Below are positions 8,814-17,525 of a DNA stretch of 64,000 nucleotides, piece after piece. This DNA comes from JAJTFW01 sp046330075. Lineage in GTDB: Bacteria; Bacteroidota; Bacteroidia; AKYH767-A; OLB10. The notes below the pieces were generated by a model. The model had not been told where the DNA came from and did no database searches. It saw only the letters and a list, made by a program, of their open reading frames with translations. The position numbers were made by a program, and so were the translations under genes. The DNA lies in NCBI GenBank assembly GCA_046330075.1, contig JAXLTL010000001.1, positions 434,001 to 498,000 on the forward strand, given 5' to 3'. The number at the start of each line of letters is the position of its first letter. Positions within the stretch are counted from its first letter, which is position 1.

Positions 8814-9344
8814 GTGGAATTGGAAAAGCGTGTTTTTCGTATTTTTCTTTGCTGTTGTCTGTTCATTGCCGTGAACGGGAATGCTCAGCATATTATCATC
8901 ACACAGGTGTACAGGGCGAATGCAGATAGTGATGCAGTGTATTCGGTATCTATCCGCAATTCAAGCAACGACAGTATCATGGTGTTACATACACAGGAAG
9001 CAAATCTTCCTCCTTTTTTGAATAACTATAAATATGTTCAGGGTGGTGAAAACGGCGCTATCATCACCTTGCATTTCGGAAAAAGTAATAACCCACTGTT
9101 ACCGGAGAAATACCGTGCTACAAAGACATTGCCTCCTAAAGGTCAACTGGAATTGTATTTCACTTTACCTGCAACATTTAATGATAAGCCCAAGCAGCTT
9201 GTTCTGACTTATTCCATGCTTACAGAAAAGTTTTATCCCGATTTTCTTAAACTCGAGAAAACCGGCACCAACGCCGCCACCAAAAAGTGCAAGGCACTGA
9301 AGGAAAAACATGGAAGAGTGTTTTATAAGAAGGTGATGTTTTAA
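8814..9344 (+). CDS. Hypothetical small secreted protein
   Basis: A 176-residue protein with a signal-peptide-like start (RVFRIFLCCCLFIAVNGNAQ, cleavage after Ala-Gln near residue 25). The mature part looks beta-rich, with short hydrophobic strands (DAVYSVSIRNSSNDSIMVLH, AIITLHF, GQLELYFTLPATF), like a single Ig-like or DUF4352-like domain, and ends in a basic tail. I recognise no family. The start is GTG. It lies between the rplS terminator and the repeat region. Confidence 0.65.
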   Translation: MELEKRVFRIFLCCCLFIAVNGNAQHIIITQVYRANADSDAVYSVSIRNSSNDSIMVLHTQEANLPPFLNNYKYVQGGENGAIITLHFGKSNNPLLPEKYRATKTLPPKGQLELYFTLPATFNDKPKQLVLTYSMLTEKFYPDFLKLEKTGTNAATKKCKALKEKHGRVFYKKVMF

Positions 9345-9365
9345 CCGAGGGCCTTTTAACATAAA

Positions 9366-9471
9366 CCCTAAACTCAGGCTTCAGGCCTCAGGCTTCAAGC
9401 CTCAAAACTCTAAACTGTCAACTGAAAACTGTCAACCTATAACCTATAACCTATAACCTATAACCTATAAC
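9366..9471. repeat. Low-complexity word repeats ending in a heptamer array
   Basis: Three nested repeat words occur in sequence. CTCAGGCTTCAGGC recurs as CTCAGGCTTCAAGC near 9373-9400. AACTGTCAACTG recurs as AACTGTCAACC near 9413-9437. Then AACCTAT is repeated five times plus AAC at 9434-9471. Such arrays are frequent between genes in Bacteroidota, are non-coding, and are expected to vary in copy number. Confidence 0.9.
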
Positions 9472-9502
9472 TTTATACTTCATCATTGTAATAGTGGGAG
9501 TA

Positions 9503-9840
9503 AATTTCCCTCGGTTCCCAGAGTTGCAAATCCAATGAAAAAACGCTTCGCGTTTCATTTCTTTTTTCTGGCTTGTGCTCTCATACAAGTTTGGATCACT
9601 TGTCAGAAAAAAGAAAAGGCTTCCGTTGGAAGCCTTTTTCATTGGATTTACCCGTGGTCCCAGAGGGATTGAATTTCCCTCGGTTCCCAGAGTTGCAAAT
9701 CCAATGAAAAAACGCTTCGCGTTTCAATTCTTTTTTCTGGCTTGTGCTCTCAAACAAGTTTGGATCACTTGCCAGAAAAAAGAAAAGGCTTCCGTTGGAA
9801 GCCTTTTTCATTGGATTTACCCGTGGTCCCAGAGGGATTC
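9503..9840. repeat. 169-bp tandem duplication including the 3' end of tRNA-Arg
   Basis: Two direct copies (9503-9671 and 9672-9840) differ at three internal positions (near 9557, 9583 and 9604 of the first copy) plus the last base. Each copy ends with TGGTCCCAGAGGGATT, the last 16 nt of the tRNA-Arg gene read on the + strand, so the first copy carries a detached tRNA 3' end at 9655-9670. Each copy is also a large imperfect palindrome: AAATCCAATGAAAAA near its left side pairs with TTTTTCATTGGATTT near its right side, and CTTTTTTCTG pairs with CAGAAAAAAG closer to the centre. Each arm holds a small hairpin of its own. Short open frames here are by-products of the repeats. Confidence 0.93.
9776..9808 (-). 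terminator. Terminator of tRNA-Arg(ACG)
   Basis: On the - strand, AAAGGCTTCC-AAC-GGAAGCCTTT is a perfect 10-bp stem followed by a T-rich run, about 18 nt past the tRNA end. A second copy of this hairpin lies at about 9607-9639 in the other repeat unit. Confidence 0.75.
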
Positions 9841-9897
9841 AAACCCCCAACCTTCTGATCCGTAGTCAGATGCTCTATTCAGTTAAGCTATGGAACC
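9824..9897 (-). tRNA. tRNA-Arg (anticodon ACG)
   Basis: The - strand folds into a full cloverleaf of 74 nt. The acceptor GGTTCCA pairs with TGGGACC. The D arm is GCTT...GAGC. The anticodon arm is TCTGA-CTACGGA-TCAGA with anticodon ACG. The T arm is GGGGG-TTTGAAT-CCCTC (one G-T pair). The discriminator base is A and CCA is not encoded. ACG normally becomes ICG by deamination and reads CGU, CGC and CGA. A -33/-7 promoter lies upstream at 9917-9947 and a terminator downstream at 9776-9808. The final 16 nt are duplicated 169 bp away. Confidence 0.95.
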
Positions 9898-9916
9898 ATT
9901 CCCGTTTTCGGGACGG

Positions 9917-9947
9917 CAAAAATAGTGGAATTATCTCATAGAGCAAA
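9917..9947 (-). promoter_or_regulatory. Promoter of tRNA-Arg
   Basis: Read on the - strand, TTTG (9944-9947) and TATTTTTG (9917-9924) are separated by 19 bp, matching the Bacteroidota -33/-7 consensus. The -7 box is 19 nt before the tRNA 5' end. The gene-free stretch 9948-10207 holds nothing else I can identify. Confidence 0.7.
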
Positions 9948-10207
9948 AAAAATGATTTTACTTTTTCAGGTAATTCAAAAAGTGATTGTATCTTATTGAT
10001 AATAAATATATTGAAAAGTTGGTGAAAGACTTGCGAGATGCGTTTAAATGCGATTTTTCTTTATTGACCACCTGAGTCATAACCATGGAAACATTGGGTT
10101 GAAAAGAATTCCTATGGGTTCATCGTTGATAGCATTTCAGGATGTTGGAGTTACCTGGTTGTAACGTAGTATTTCAACCCTTATCTTTACTTTCCCAAAA
10201 CAATGTA

Positions 10208-11755
10208 ATGCGCTTCTTCCTGGCCTTCCTGTTGCTCTCAGCCTATAGCCTGAAAGCACAAAACGTGCAGATCAGTTCTGCGAACCTGCCCAATGAACCA
10301 TCTATCATGATGGATCCTAAACATCCGCAGTACCTGATCGCAGCATCCAACATCGACAACTATTATCTCAGCAGCGATACCGGACATACCTGGACAGCGC
10401 ATAATTTATCATCTTCCTATGGTGTTTGGGGTGATCCGATGATCGCAGTAGATACCGCAGGTGACTTCTACTTTTTTCATCTCAGTAATCCGGCTTCCGG
10501 AAACTGGATCGATCGTATCGTTTGCCAGAAAACAACGGATCATGGTCAATCCTGGAATAATGGATCTTTTACAGGGTTGAACGGAACAAAAGCACAGGAT
10601 AAACATTGGGTGGCGATCGACCGGAACAATAACAACATGTATGTTACCTGGACGCAGTTCGATTCTTATGGCAGTTCGGACCCTCTGGATTCATCGATCA
10701 TTCTTTTTTCTCGCTCACTGGACGCCGGACAAACCTGGTCGACTCCGGTAAGGATCAACAAAGTGGCTGGCGACTGCATCGACAGTGATAACACCGTGGA
10801 AGGTGCTGTACCTGCTGTTGGCCCGAATGGTGAGGTTTTCGTGGCCTGGGCCGGACCCAATGGATTAGTGTTTAATCGCTCCCTCGATCAGGGACTTACC
10901 TGGCTGCCAAATGAAATCGCGATTGACCCAATGCCTACCGGTTGGGATTATGCTGTTTCAGGTATTTACCGAGCCAATGGGTTGCCGGTTACTGTTTGTG
11001 ATGTCAGTGGCGGACCGAATAACGGAACAATTTATGTCAATTGGTCTGATCAACGAAATGGCGCCAGCAATACAGATATCTTCCTGGCAAAGTCGACAGA
11101 CGGGGGCAACACCTGGTCGGCACCGGTGAAAGTGAACAATGATAATTCCAACCGTCAGCAGTTTTTTACCTATATGGCGATTGATCAAACCAACGGAAAT
11201 CTATACTTTGTTTTTTATGACCGCAGGCGATTTACCTCTGATTCAACGGATGTATATCTTGCACTTTCCACAGATGGCGGAAGCACGTTCATCAATCAAC
11301 GAATCAGTGCAACACCTTTTTATCCGAATGATCAGGTGTTTTTCGGTGACTATACGAATATAACTGTGCACGATGGCATTGTGCGCCCGATCTGGACACG
11401 CCTTCACAATGGACAGCTTAGTGTGTGGACAGATCTGGCATCTTATGCTTCAATGACCACCGGCACAAACGAGGCCGAGGTCAGCAACGATAATAACGTC
11501 ACCGTATATCCGAATCCTGCGAGTGATGTCAGTTATCTCTCTTTCAAATTACATGAGAAATCATCGGTACGTATCTCGGTTTTGAATTCGAAGGGGCAGG
11601 AGGTAAAGGAAGTCCTTAAAACAGAATCACGTCCCTTCGGTAAATACCTGGAGAAAATCGATCTCCGTGCATTAGGCCTTTCTTCCGGTAATTATCTGCT
11701 CCGGCTGGAAATAAACGGGAAAGTGCATACGTCCCGCCAGATTATTGTTGACTGA
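10208..11755 (+). CDS. Secreted BNR/Asp-box (sialidase-like) protein with T9SS C-terminal domain
   Basis: I start the protein at ATG 10208 because it gives a clean signal peptide (MRFFLAFLLLSAYSLKAQ); an in-frame ATG 66 bp upstream would bury it. The mature protein has at least six Asp-box motifs of the type S-x-D-x-G-x-T-W: SSDTGHTW, TTDHGQSW, SLDAGQTW, SLDQGLTW, STDGGNTW and STDGGSTF. These mark a sialidase-like beta-propeller. The last 80 or so residues, from VYPNPASD, are a type A T9SS sorting domain. Asp boxes are structural, and I see no arginine-triad evidence for true sialidase, so this may be a non-enzymatic or other glycan-active propeller. Confidence 0.87.
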   Translation: MRFFLAFLLLSAYSLKAQNVQISSANLPNEPSIMMDPKHPQYLIAASNIDNYYLSSDTGHTWTAHNLSSSYGVWGDPMIAVDTAGDFYFFHLSNPASGNWIDRIVCQKTTDHGQSWNNGSFTGLNGTKAQDKHWVAIDRNNNNMYVTWTQFDSYGSSDPLDSSIILFSRSLDAGQTWSTPVRINKVAGDCIDSDNTVEGAVPAVGPNGEVFVAWAGPNGLVFNRSLDQGLTWLPNEIAIDPMPTGWDYAVSGIYRANGLPVTVCDVSGGPNNGTIYVNWSDQRNGASNTDIFLAKSTDGGNTWSAPVKVNNDNSNRQQFFTYMAIDQTNGNLYFVFYDRRRFTSDSTDVYLALSTDGGSTFINQRISATPFYPNDQVFFGDYTNITVHDGIVRPIWTRLHNGQLSVWTDLASYASMTTGTNEAEVSNDNNVTVYPNPASDVSYLSFKLHEKSSVRISVLNSKGQEVKEVLKTESRPFGKYLEKIDLRALGLSSGNYLLRLEINGKVHTSRQIIVD

Positions 11756-11807
11756 AAAATAAACGGCTGCCCACATTGAGTTGTGGAAGCAAATGAAAAG
11801 CCGGATT

Positions 11808-13139
11808 TCAAAACCGGTTTTTCAGGGCATAGGCCAGCAGCCCGGAAGCGATGACAAGTAATCCTGAAATCATAAAGGTGGTTCCTGTAGAAAAGAACAC
11901 CCAGCTCCAGATCAGAATCGCAAGCACAACCGGCAGAGGATAAAGAGGCATTTTCCAGGTTTTCATTTCGATGTTAGCCGCTTTCTTTCTCTTCCGGAGC
12001 AGTACTACACCAACCGCCTGGCCAATGAACTGCACAAGGATCCGCATGGCCAGAATAGCGGTAATGACATCTGCCAGTTTGAATAATAAACTGAAGAAAA
12101 ACGCAGTGATCCCCAGACCAAGCACAGCAATGTGCGGAAAGTGCCGGGTAGGGTGGAGCCTGCCGAATGCCGGAAAGAACTCTCCCTCCAGAGCAGCTGC
12201 ATAAGGTACTCGCGAATAACCCAGCATCACAGCAAAAAGACTGGCAAAGGCAATCCATAAAATCATCACTGTTGCGCCGGCAGCTGCAGTGGTACCATAA
12301 ATCTTTTCAACGAAGGTACTTACGATAAATTCCGAATGCATGGCTTCCTTCCACGGGATCACACTTGTAACGCTGATGTTCAGAAGCAGATAGAGCAGGG
12401 CAATGCCGGCTACGGATAAAAACATGCTGCGCGGAATATTACGCCGGGGATTTTTGATTTCACTTCCCAGGTGACAGACATTATAATAACCGAGATAGGA
12501 GTAAATCGTTTTGACCATGGCGGATCCGAATCCTGCAGAAAGGAGATAAGTGAAAGGCTGTAGTGATGCAAATTCCTGCACCGGACGTTGCATATCACCA
12601 TGTGTAATGCCGCCCCAGATCAGCCAGCCAATGGTAAGTATAACGCCTGCCCAAAGTAATGTACCGATCCTGCCAATCGTGTCAATTTTCCTGTATAGAA
12701 TTATTGTGAGCAGAATGACCACGGATCCGCTCACAATTCTCCTTGTGATTTCATCCAGAGGAACCAGATATCCTGCATATTGTGCAAATCCGATCGACCC
12801 GCTCGCAATCACCAGCGGTGCCTGAATCAGCGTTTGCCATACATAGAGAAATGACATCAGCTTTCCCCACTTTTCTTTTCCGTACGCTTCTCTCAGAAAA
12901 TTAAAACTTCCGCCGGCTTTCGGATAGGCAGATCCGAGCTCTGACCAGATCATGGCATCAATAAATGAAAGTACCGCACCGGCTATCCAGGCAGCCAGAA
13001 AACCCGGTCCGCCAACATATGAAATGACCAATGGTAAAACCACAAATGGACCGATTCCAACCATGTCGATCATATTGATGACCGTACTTTGAAAGAGCCC
13101 CAGTCGCCGTTCCAGCTTGTCGTCAGATGTGTTCTCCAT
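11808..13139 (-). CDS. APC-family amino acid/polyamine permease
   Basis: A permease of about 443 residues from MENTSDDKLERRLG; an upstream in-frame ATG at 13184 would add 15 residues. The first helix has the APC signature (VINMIDMVGIGPFVVLPLV) with the glycine-rich unwound segment, followed by GPGFLAAWIAGAVLSFIDAM and the conserved SELGSAYPKAGGSFNFLREAYG. About 12 transmembrane helices are visible. Members of this superfamily couple amino acid or amine uptake to H+ or to exchange. Substrate is not readable. It is divergent from the GlcNAc-kinase-like gene with about 107 bp between starts. Confidence 0.9.
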   Translation of the reverse strand: MENTSDDKLERRLGLFQSTVINMIDMVGIGPFVVLPLVISYVGGPGFLAAWIAGAVLSFIDAMIWSELGSAYPKAGGSFNFLREAYGKEKWGKLMSFLYVWQTLIQAPLVIASGSIGFAQYAGYLVPLDEITRRIVSGSVVILLTIILYRKIDTIGRIGTLLWAGVILTIGWLIWGGITHGDMQRPVQEFASLQPFTYLLSAGFGSAMVKTIYSYLGYYNVCHLGSEIKNPRRNIPRSMFLSVAGIALLYLLLNISVTSVIPWKEAMHSEFIVSTFVEKIYGTTAAAGATVMILWIAFASLFAVMLGYSRVPYAAALEGEFFPAFGRLHPTRHFPHIAVLGLGITAFFFSLLFKLADVITAILAMRILVQFIGQAVGVVLLRKRKKAANIEMKTWKMPLYPLPVVLAILIWSWVFFSTGTTFMISGLLVIASGLLAYALKNRF

Positions 13140-13246
13140 CGTGCCGAAGATAACAATCCCTGTTGAGAGATTTACCGGTTTCATGGCTGTCTTCGCTTTG
13201 AAAACCGGTTCAATTCAGTTATCCTTGCCCTAAATACATTGCTGTT

Positions 13247-14095
13247 ATGCTCCTTGTTGCCGACTCAGGTTCAACCAAAGCCGATTGGTTATTATACGAT
13301 GGACAAAAAGTGACCGGTCCGTTGCATACGATGGGATTCAATCCGTTCTTTCATTCTGCTGAACTGGTTTATGATACCATGATGAATTCGCCGGAGATGC
13401 TTGAAATCCGTGAAAAAGTGAAGGATGTGAAATTCTTCGGTGCCGGATGTTCAAGCGCAGAGCGGAATGAAATTATTGCTGCCGGACTCCGACGTTTCTT
13501 TTCCAAAGCTGAAGTCCTGGTGGAGCATGACTTGCTGGCATGCGCGCTGGCGACCTGTGGCGATGAACCCGGAATCTCCTGCATTATCGGTACAGGAAGT
13601 AATTCATGCTGGTTTGACGGTCATGAAGTGCATGAGCGTAATTATGGATTGGGGTATGTTCTCGGCGATGAAGGCAGCGGCGCCTGGCTGGGCAAAAAAT
13701 TATTGACCTTTTATCTGTATGGAAGGCTGCCTGAAGATCTTTCCATCGCTTTCAAATCCGCCTATGGATTAGGAAAAAACGATATCATTGACAGAGTATA
13801 TAAAGAGCCCAATGCCAATGTCTGGCTCGCTTCCTTTACCCGTTTCCTGACAGCTCATTATGATCATCCTTATGTGCGTGAGATGGTGCGGCAAAGCATG
13901 CGTGATTTTTGCGGATTGTATGTCTGCGATTACCCGAATTTCAAGGACACTGTTGTGCACTTTGTTGGATCAGTAGCGTTTATTTTCAAGCGCGAACTTG
14001 AAGAAGTCGCTGCCGAAAAAGGATTCCGTCTGGGGAAAATCATCAAACAGCCTGTTGATGATCTGATGGATTACTTTGTCAGGAAATCGTCCTGA
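13247..14095 (+). CDS. BadF/BadG-type ATPase, N-acetylglucosamine kinase-like
   Basis: The 282-residue protein is an ASKHA-fold kinase. The phosphate-1 loop is LLVADSGSTKADWLL, the connect and phosphate-2 regions are seen as CIIGTGSNSCWFDG and YGLGYVLGDEGSGAWLGKKL, and HFVGSVAFIF is the adenosine-site end. Bacteroidota proteins of this size are usually annotated as N-acetylglucosamine kinase, which phosphorylates GlcNAc recovered from peptidoglycan or chitin. The fold is certain; the substrate is inferred from family. Confidence 0.87.
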   Translation: MLLVADSGSTKADWLLYDGQKVTGPLHTMGFNPFFHSAELVYDTMMNSPEMLEIREKVKDVKFFGAGCSSAERNEIIAAGLRRFFSKAEVLVEHDLLACALATCGDEPGISCIIGTGSNSCWFDGHEVHERNYGLGYVLGDEGSGAWLGKKLLTFYLYGRLPEDLSIAFKSAYGLGKNDIIDRVYKEPNANVWLASFTRFLTAHYDHPYVREMVRQSMRDFCGLYVCDYPNFKDTVVHFVGSVAFIFKRELEEVAAEKGFRLGKIIKQPVDDLMDYFVRKSS

Positions 14096-14108
14096 TAGCA
14101 GCGGAACC

Positions 14109-15524
14109 TTATTTGCCGCTACGTTGTAAAACGGTTTTGACCGTATAAAAGAGGATTTTGAAATCCAGTGAAAGCGACATGTTTTCAATGTAGATAATGT
14201 CATATTTAAGTCGCTGGATCATCTGTTCTACGTTTTCTGCATAACCATACTTAACCTGCCCCCAGCTCGTAATTCCCGGACGTACTTTGTGTAAGTGACG
14301 GTAGTGAGGGGCTTTCTGCATGATCTGATCGATGAAATACTGTCGCTCCGGCCGCGGACCTACAAGCGACATATCACCAATCAGTACATTGTAGAATTGA
14401 GGAATTTCATCCAGTCGGATACCACGCATGAATTTTCCGAATGGAGTGATACGGCTATCGTTATCACTGGACAGCATCGGTGTGCCTTTTTCGGCTCCGA
14501 CATACATGGAACGAAATTTAAAAATAGTAAAAGGGTTTCCATGCAGTCCGATGCGTTCCTGCTGGAAAAAAACGGGCCCTTTTGAAGTGATTTTTATAAT
14601 GAGCGATGTGAGAATGAAAACTGGGCTCAGCAATAACAAAAAGAAAAGAGATACAATGATGTCGATGATCCGCTTGAGCGATTGCTGCCATACCGGCATC
14701 AGCGAAGGGTTTATGATGATCAGCGGTGAGCCGAAAATAGAGGTCATCTTTACGGTTCCTGCCAGGATATCGTACATATCAGGAATAATCTTGATGATGA
14801 CATCTTTATCTTCCAGCTCGTTGATGATTCTTCCGATAAAATCGTGTTCCGAAGATTCAATAGCAATGATTACTTCCTCTATGGCATATTCATCAATAAG
14901 CCGGTTCAGGTCTTCCAGTCCGCCAAGATGAGGTATTTTATCTCCAAAGTATTTCCCGTTATTGTGATCTACATGGATGAATCCGGTGAATTTATAGCCT
15001 TGACTCAGGGGCTCATTTTCATATTCAGTAAACAGGTTTACAGCCCGCTGACTCGAACCTACAATAAGGGTTGGAAATCCGATTTTCCGCCCCTTGATTT
15101 TTCTGGCTGTACGGGTGGTAATGATGAATCTGAATATCGATGTTATTCCAAAGTGTAAGAAGAATAACATCATAAAGATGCTGTAGTAGCTCTTATAGCT
15201 GACGATTACATCATCCAGCAGCAAGGAGAAGAAAATAATCAGCACACCAATCAGGGAGAGATATAGTGTTTGCCCGAATTCCTTTAACCTCGATTTGCGG
15301 TAGATATCATTGTAAGTTCCGGCCAGTGCATAAATGGCCACCCAGGCAATAGGAAGCACAGTGATGCCGAGATAAAAATTCTTGTCAGGAATCAACGGGA
15401 CACTTATACCGTAAAGCGCGGATTCAATCTGCAGTTTACGGTACAGGTAAAATCCTGCCCACGCCAGCATAGCCGATAGCAAATCGGCCACCACATACTT
15501 GATGATCTGGCGGGGTTTATTCAT
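14109..15524 (-). CDS. Polyprenyl-phosphate sugar-1-phosphate transferase (WbaP/WcaJ type)
   Basis: The 471-residue protein has about four N-terminal transmembrane helices (residues 10-130), a central Rossmann-like CoA-binding/NAD domain (about 145-270), one reentrant helix (about 285-310), and the bacterial sugar transferase domain. That domain shows KRIIDIIVSLFFLLLLSPVF, FKFRSM, the catalytic Asp-Glu pair in GIRLDEIPQFYNVLIGDMS and LVGPRPERQYF. The family moves a hexose-1-phosphate onto undecaprenyl phosphate and starts exopolysaccharide, O-antigen or glycoprotein-glycan synthesis. It is the last gene of a three-gene operon and starts 7 bp after the lipoprotein stop. Confidence 0.93.
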   Translation of the reverse strand: MNKPRQIIKYVVADLLSAMLAWAGFYLYRKLQIESALYGISVPLIPDKNFYLGITVLPIAWVAIYALAGTYNDIYRKSRLKEFGQTLYLSLIGVLIIFFSLLLDDVIVSYKSYYSIFMMLFFLHFGITSIFRFIITTRTARKIKGRKIGFPTLIVGSSQRAVNLFTEYENEPLSQGYKFTGFIHVDHNNGKYFGDKIPHLGGLEDLNRLIDEYAIEEVIIAIESSEHDFIGRIINELEDKDVIIKIIPDMYDILAGTVKMTSIFGSPLIIINPSLMPVWQQSLKRIIDIIVSLFFLLLLSPVFILTSLIIKITSKGPVFFQQERIGLHGNPFTIFKFRSMYVGAEKGTPMLSSDNDSRITPFGKFMRGIRLDEIPQFYNVLIGDMSLVGPRPERQYFIDQIMQKAPHYRHLHKVRPGITSWGQVKYGYAENVEQMIQRLKYDIIYIENMSLSLDFKILFYTVKTVLQRSGK

Positions 15525-15531
15525 GGATTGA

Positions 15532-16413
15532 TCAGTTCGTGATCAGCTTTAAATTATCGAGATACACGGTTCCTTCGGTAGCACCGGACGCGAGCTGCAT
15601 TCCGAAAATAATTTTGAACTTAAGTGCATTGCCACTGGCATTGATGTATGGTCCCAGACGGATATAAATCTTATTCCACTCTGATTTTGGGTTTAAGGAG
15701 ATCACCGGATTCGTTGATTGACCGAACGAACTGATCGCCACAATCCCCATATTAAAGGATTGATTGCATTTGTAGTTCATCTCCAGATAGATATCCCTGC
15801 CCTTGGTTAAAGCATAGCCATCACCAACCGTCACACATTCTATATAATCATTGGTGGAGTTCACCGTCATCTTCAGACTCCTTTTTCCTTCAAAAACAAC
15901 CAGCGAATCCGGCTGAATATTCACTTTACTGTTTCCGGTAGTATCCAGGCTGATGCCACCTCCGCTGGTGTCTGATTCAAAATCTTCATACCATACATAT
16001 TGTACTCCTGAGAAATAAGAAACGTTAATGGTATCAATGGTTGTAACCTGTCCTGGAGTTAAACTAACGGTCTTCTTCGTAAACTGGTACAGCGGATAGG
16101 CTTCATTGGTTGAGGCTATTCCATTGGCTTCAATTCCTGCCCCAAATGACAACTCATGTACACCATCCAATAATACCGGGAAACGGGCCGGAAGTTCAAA
16201 GGTGCCGAGGTATTTATTGTCTGCATACACCCAGACGTCAGTTATGTTTGCAGAATTGGTGCCCTGCGTTGCATAATTCGAAGAAACGTTGAAGTTTTTC
16301 ACTTCGATATAGGAGGGAACCGGTTCCGCGGGATTAATCATCTCACAGCCTCCTGTCAACAGGATTGCGAATAAAAATGGCAGAAAGGAAAGTAAGCGTG
16401 GGGTGATTTTCAT
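15532..16413 (-). CDS. Hypothetical lipoprotein with a jellyroll-like C-terminal part
   Basis: The 293-residue protein has a lipoprotein signal peptide with lipobox LTGGC at about residues 19-23. Residues about 30-120 look like a small beta domain with a PEGA-like pattern (ITDVWVYADNKYLGTFELP). Residues 140-293 resemble a carbohydrate-binding or discoidin-like jellyroll (VWYEDFESDTSGG, GKRSLKMTVNSTNDYIE, GTVYLDNLKLI). It sits between a Gfo/Idh oxidoreductase and a sugar transferase, which suggests a surface role linked to glycan export. I recognise no named family. Confidence 0.75.
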   Translation of the reverse strand: MKITPRLLSFLPFLFAILLTGGCEMINPAEPVPSYIEVKNFNVSSNYATQGTNSANITDVWVYADNKYLGTFELPARFPVLLDGVHELSFGAGIEANGIASTNEAYPLYQFTKKTVSLTPGQVTTIDTINVSYFSGVQYVWYEDFESDTSGGGISLDTTGNSKVNIQPDSLVVFEGKRSLKMTVNSTNDYIECVTVGDGYALTKGRDIYLEMNYKCNQSFNMGIVAISSFGQSTNPVISLNPKSEWNKIYIRLGPYINASGNALKFKIIFGMQLASGATEGTVYLDNLKLITN

Positions 16414-16423
16414 TTAGCGTGAA

Positions 16424-17410
16424 TTAGGCAATGGATGGGAGAAGTTTAAGTTTGTCTGCAATCTGATGCGCGATGCTCAATGCTTCATAACCATCTTCGA
16501 TGGTTACTTCAGGTTCTTTGTCCTGATGGATGGCTTGCGCGAACGTGTGAAGTTCTTCCCTTATTGCATTGCTTTCATCCACTTTCGGATTTTCAAAATA
16601 GATCTGCTTGGTGCCTTTGTTCTCTCCAAGTTCGATGAGTACGGCCAGCGGATCTGGCGTTCCTTCCACTTCTTTGAGACGAACTACTTCGGTTGATTTT
16701 TTTAAAAAGTCAACAGAGATATAGGCATCTTTTTGAAAGAAACGGCTCTTGCGCATGTTCTTCAGCGATATCCTGCTGGCCGTGAGATTGGCGACACATC
16801 CGTTGTCAAATTCAATACGTGCATTGGCAATATCAGGCGTATCACTCACAACTGCTACTCCGCTTGTGCTGATCTTTTTTACTGATGATTTCACTACACT
16901 GAGTACGATGTCGATGTCATGAATCATGAGATCCAATACTACTGACACATCCGTTCCGCGCGGATTGAATTGAGCAAGACGATGTGTCTCGATAAACATG
17001 GGAGTACCGAGATAGGGTTGCGCAGCAATAAATGCTGGATTAAAGCGCTCAACATGACCTACCTGTACTTTAACATCCGCTTCTTTGGCCAGACGCATCA
17101 GATCTTTTGCTTCCTGAACGGTGTTTGATAGCGGCTTCTCAATGAAAACGTGCTTGGATAAACGAAGTGCTTTGTTGGCACAGTCGTAATGGTTGATCGT
17201 GGGAGTAACAACATCAACGACATCAACAGCGGCAATAAGTGCTTCCATTGTCTGGAATGCAGTAATACCAAATTCGGATGCAACCGCAGCACTGGTGCCA
17301 GCATCCGGATCATAGAACCCGATTAACTCATAAACATCCGCTAATTCTTTTATCTGTCGGATATGTATTTTTCCAAGGTGGCCTGCGCCTAACACCCCAA
17401 TCTTCAGCAT
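16424..17410 (-). CDS. Gfo/Idh/MocA-family NAD(P)-dependent oxidoreductase
   Basis: I start at MLKIGVLGAGHLGKIH (17410), because this places the dinucleotide-binding motif GAGHLG at the normal N-terminal position; an in-frame ATG 18 bp upstream is also possible. The Rossmann domain is about residues 1-120 and includes the EKP motif (HVFIEKPLSNTVQEAKDL). The C-terminal alpha/beta substrate domain holds the family's D-x3-H motif in LDLMIHDIDIV. Members oxidise or reduce sugar rings, often nucleotide sugars such as UDP-GlcNAc-3-OH. First gene of an operon with the lipoprotein and sugar transferase (10 bp and 7 bp gaps). Confidence 0.9.
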   Translation of the reverse strand: MLKIGVLGAGHLGKIHIRQIKELADVYELIGFYDPDAGTSAAVASEFGITAFQTMEALIAAVDVVDVVTPTINHYDCANKALRLSKHVFIEKPLSNTVQEAKDLMRLAKEADVKVQVGHVERFNPAFIAAQPYLGTPMFIETHRLAQFNPRGTDVSVVLDLMIHDIDIVLSVVKSSVKKISTSGVAVVSDTPDIANARIEFDNGCVANLTASRISLKNMRKSRFFQKDAYISVDFLKKSTEVVRLKEVEGTPDPLAVLIELGENKGTKQIYFENPKVDESNAIREELHTFAQAIHQDKEPEVTIEDGYEALSIAHQIADKLKLLPSIA

Positions 17411-17511
17411 ACTGGAAATTTTCTGCAAAATTACTCGTTTTTACCTAGTGCTTTGTTGAAAAACCGTAACGATTTTCCCTCTGGTAGCTGTTATTTGGCC
17501 TCTTTGCCGAT

Positions 17512-17519
17512 TAATTTTG
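17512..17519 (+). promoter_or_regulatory. -7 box immediately before pcm
   Basis: TAATTTTG is a perfect TAnnTTTG. It ends only 6 nt before the ATG at 17526, so the transcript is probably leaderless or nearly so. This also argues against the in-frame TTG at 17517 as the start. Confidence 0.6.
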
Positions 17520-17525
17520 CAGTGT

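Noticed and set aside
9366..9471. CRISPR-like repeat array
   Set aside because: The words are 7-14 bp and directly adjacent with no spacers, and no cas gene is near.
9451..9941. Several 62-96-codon frames on both strands inside the 169-bp repeats
   Set aside because: They repeat each other because the DNA repeats, overlap the tRNA and terminators, and have low-complexity Lys/Phe-rich products.
11795..11818. Possible terminator between the BNR-protein and APC genes
   Set aside because: The stem is 7 bp with a mismatch and overlaps the APC stop codon; too weak to call.
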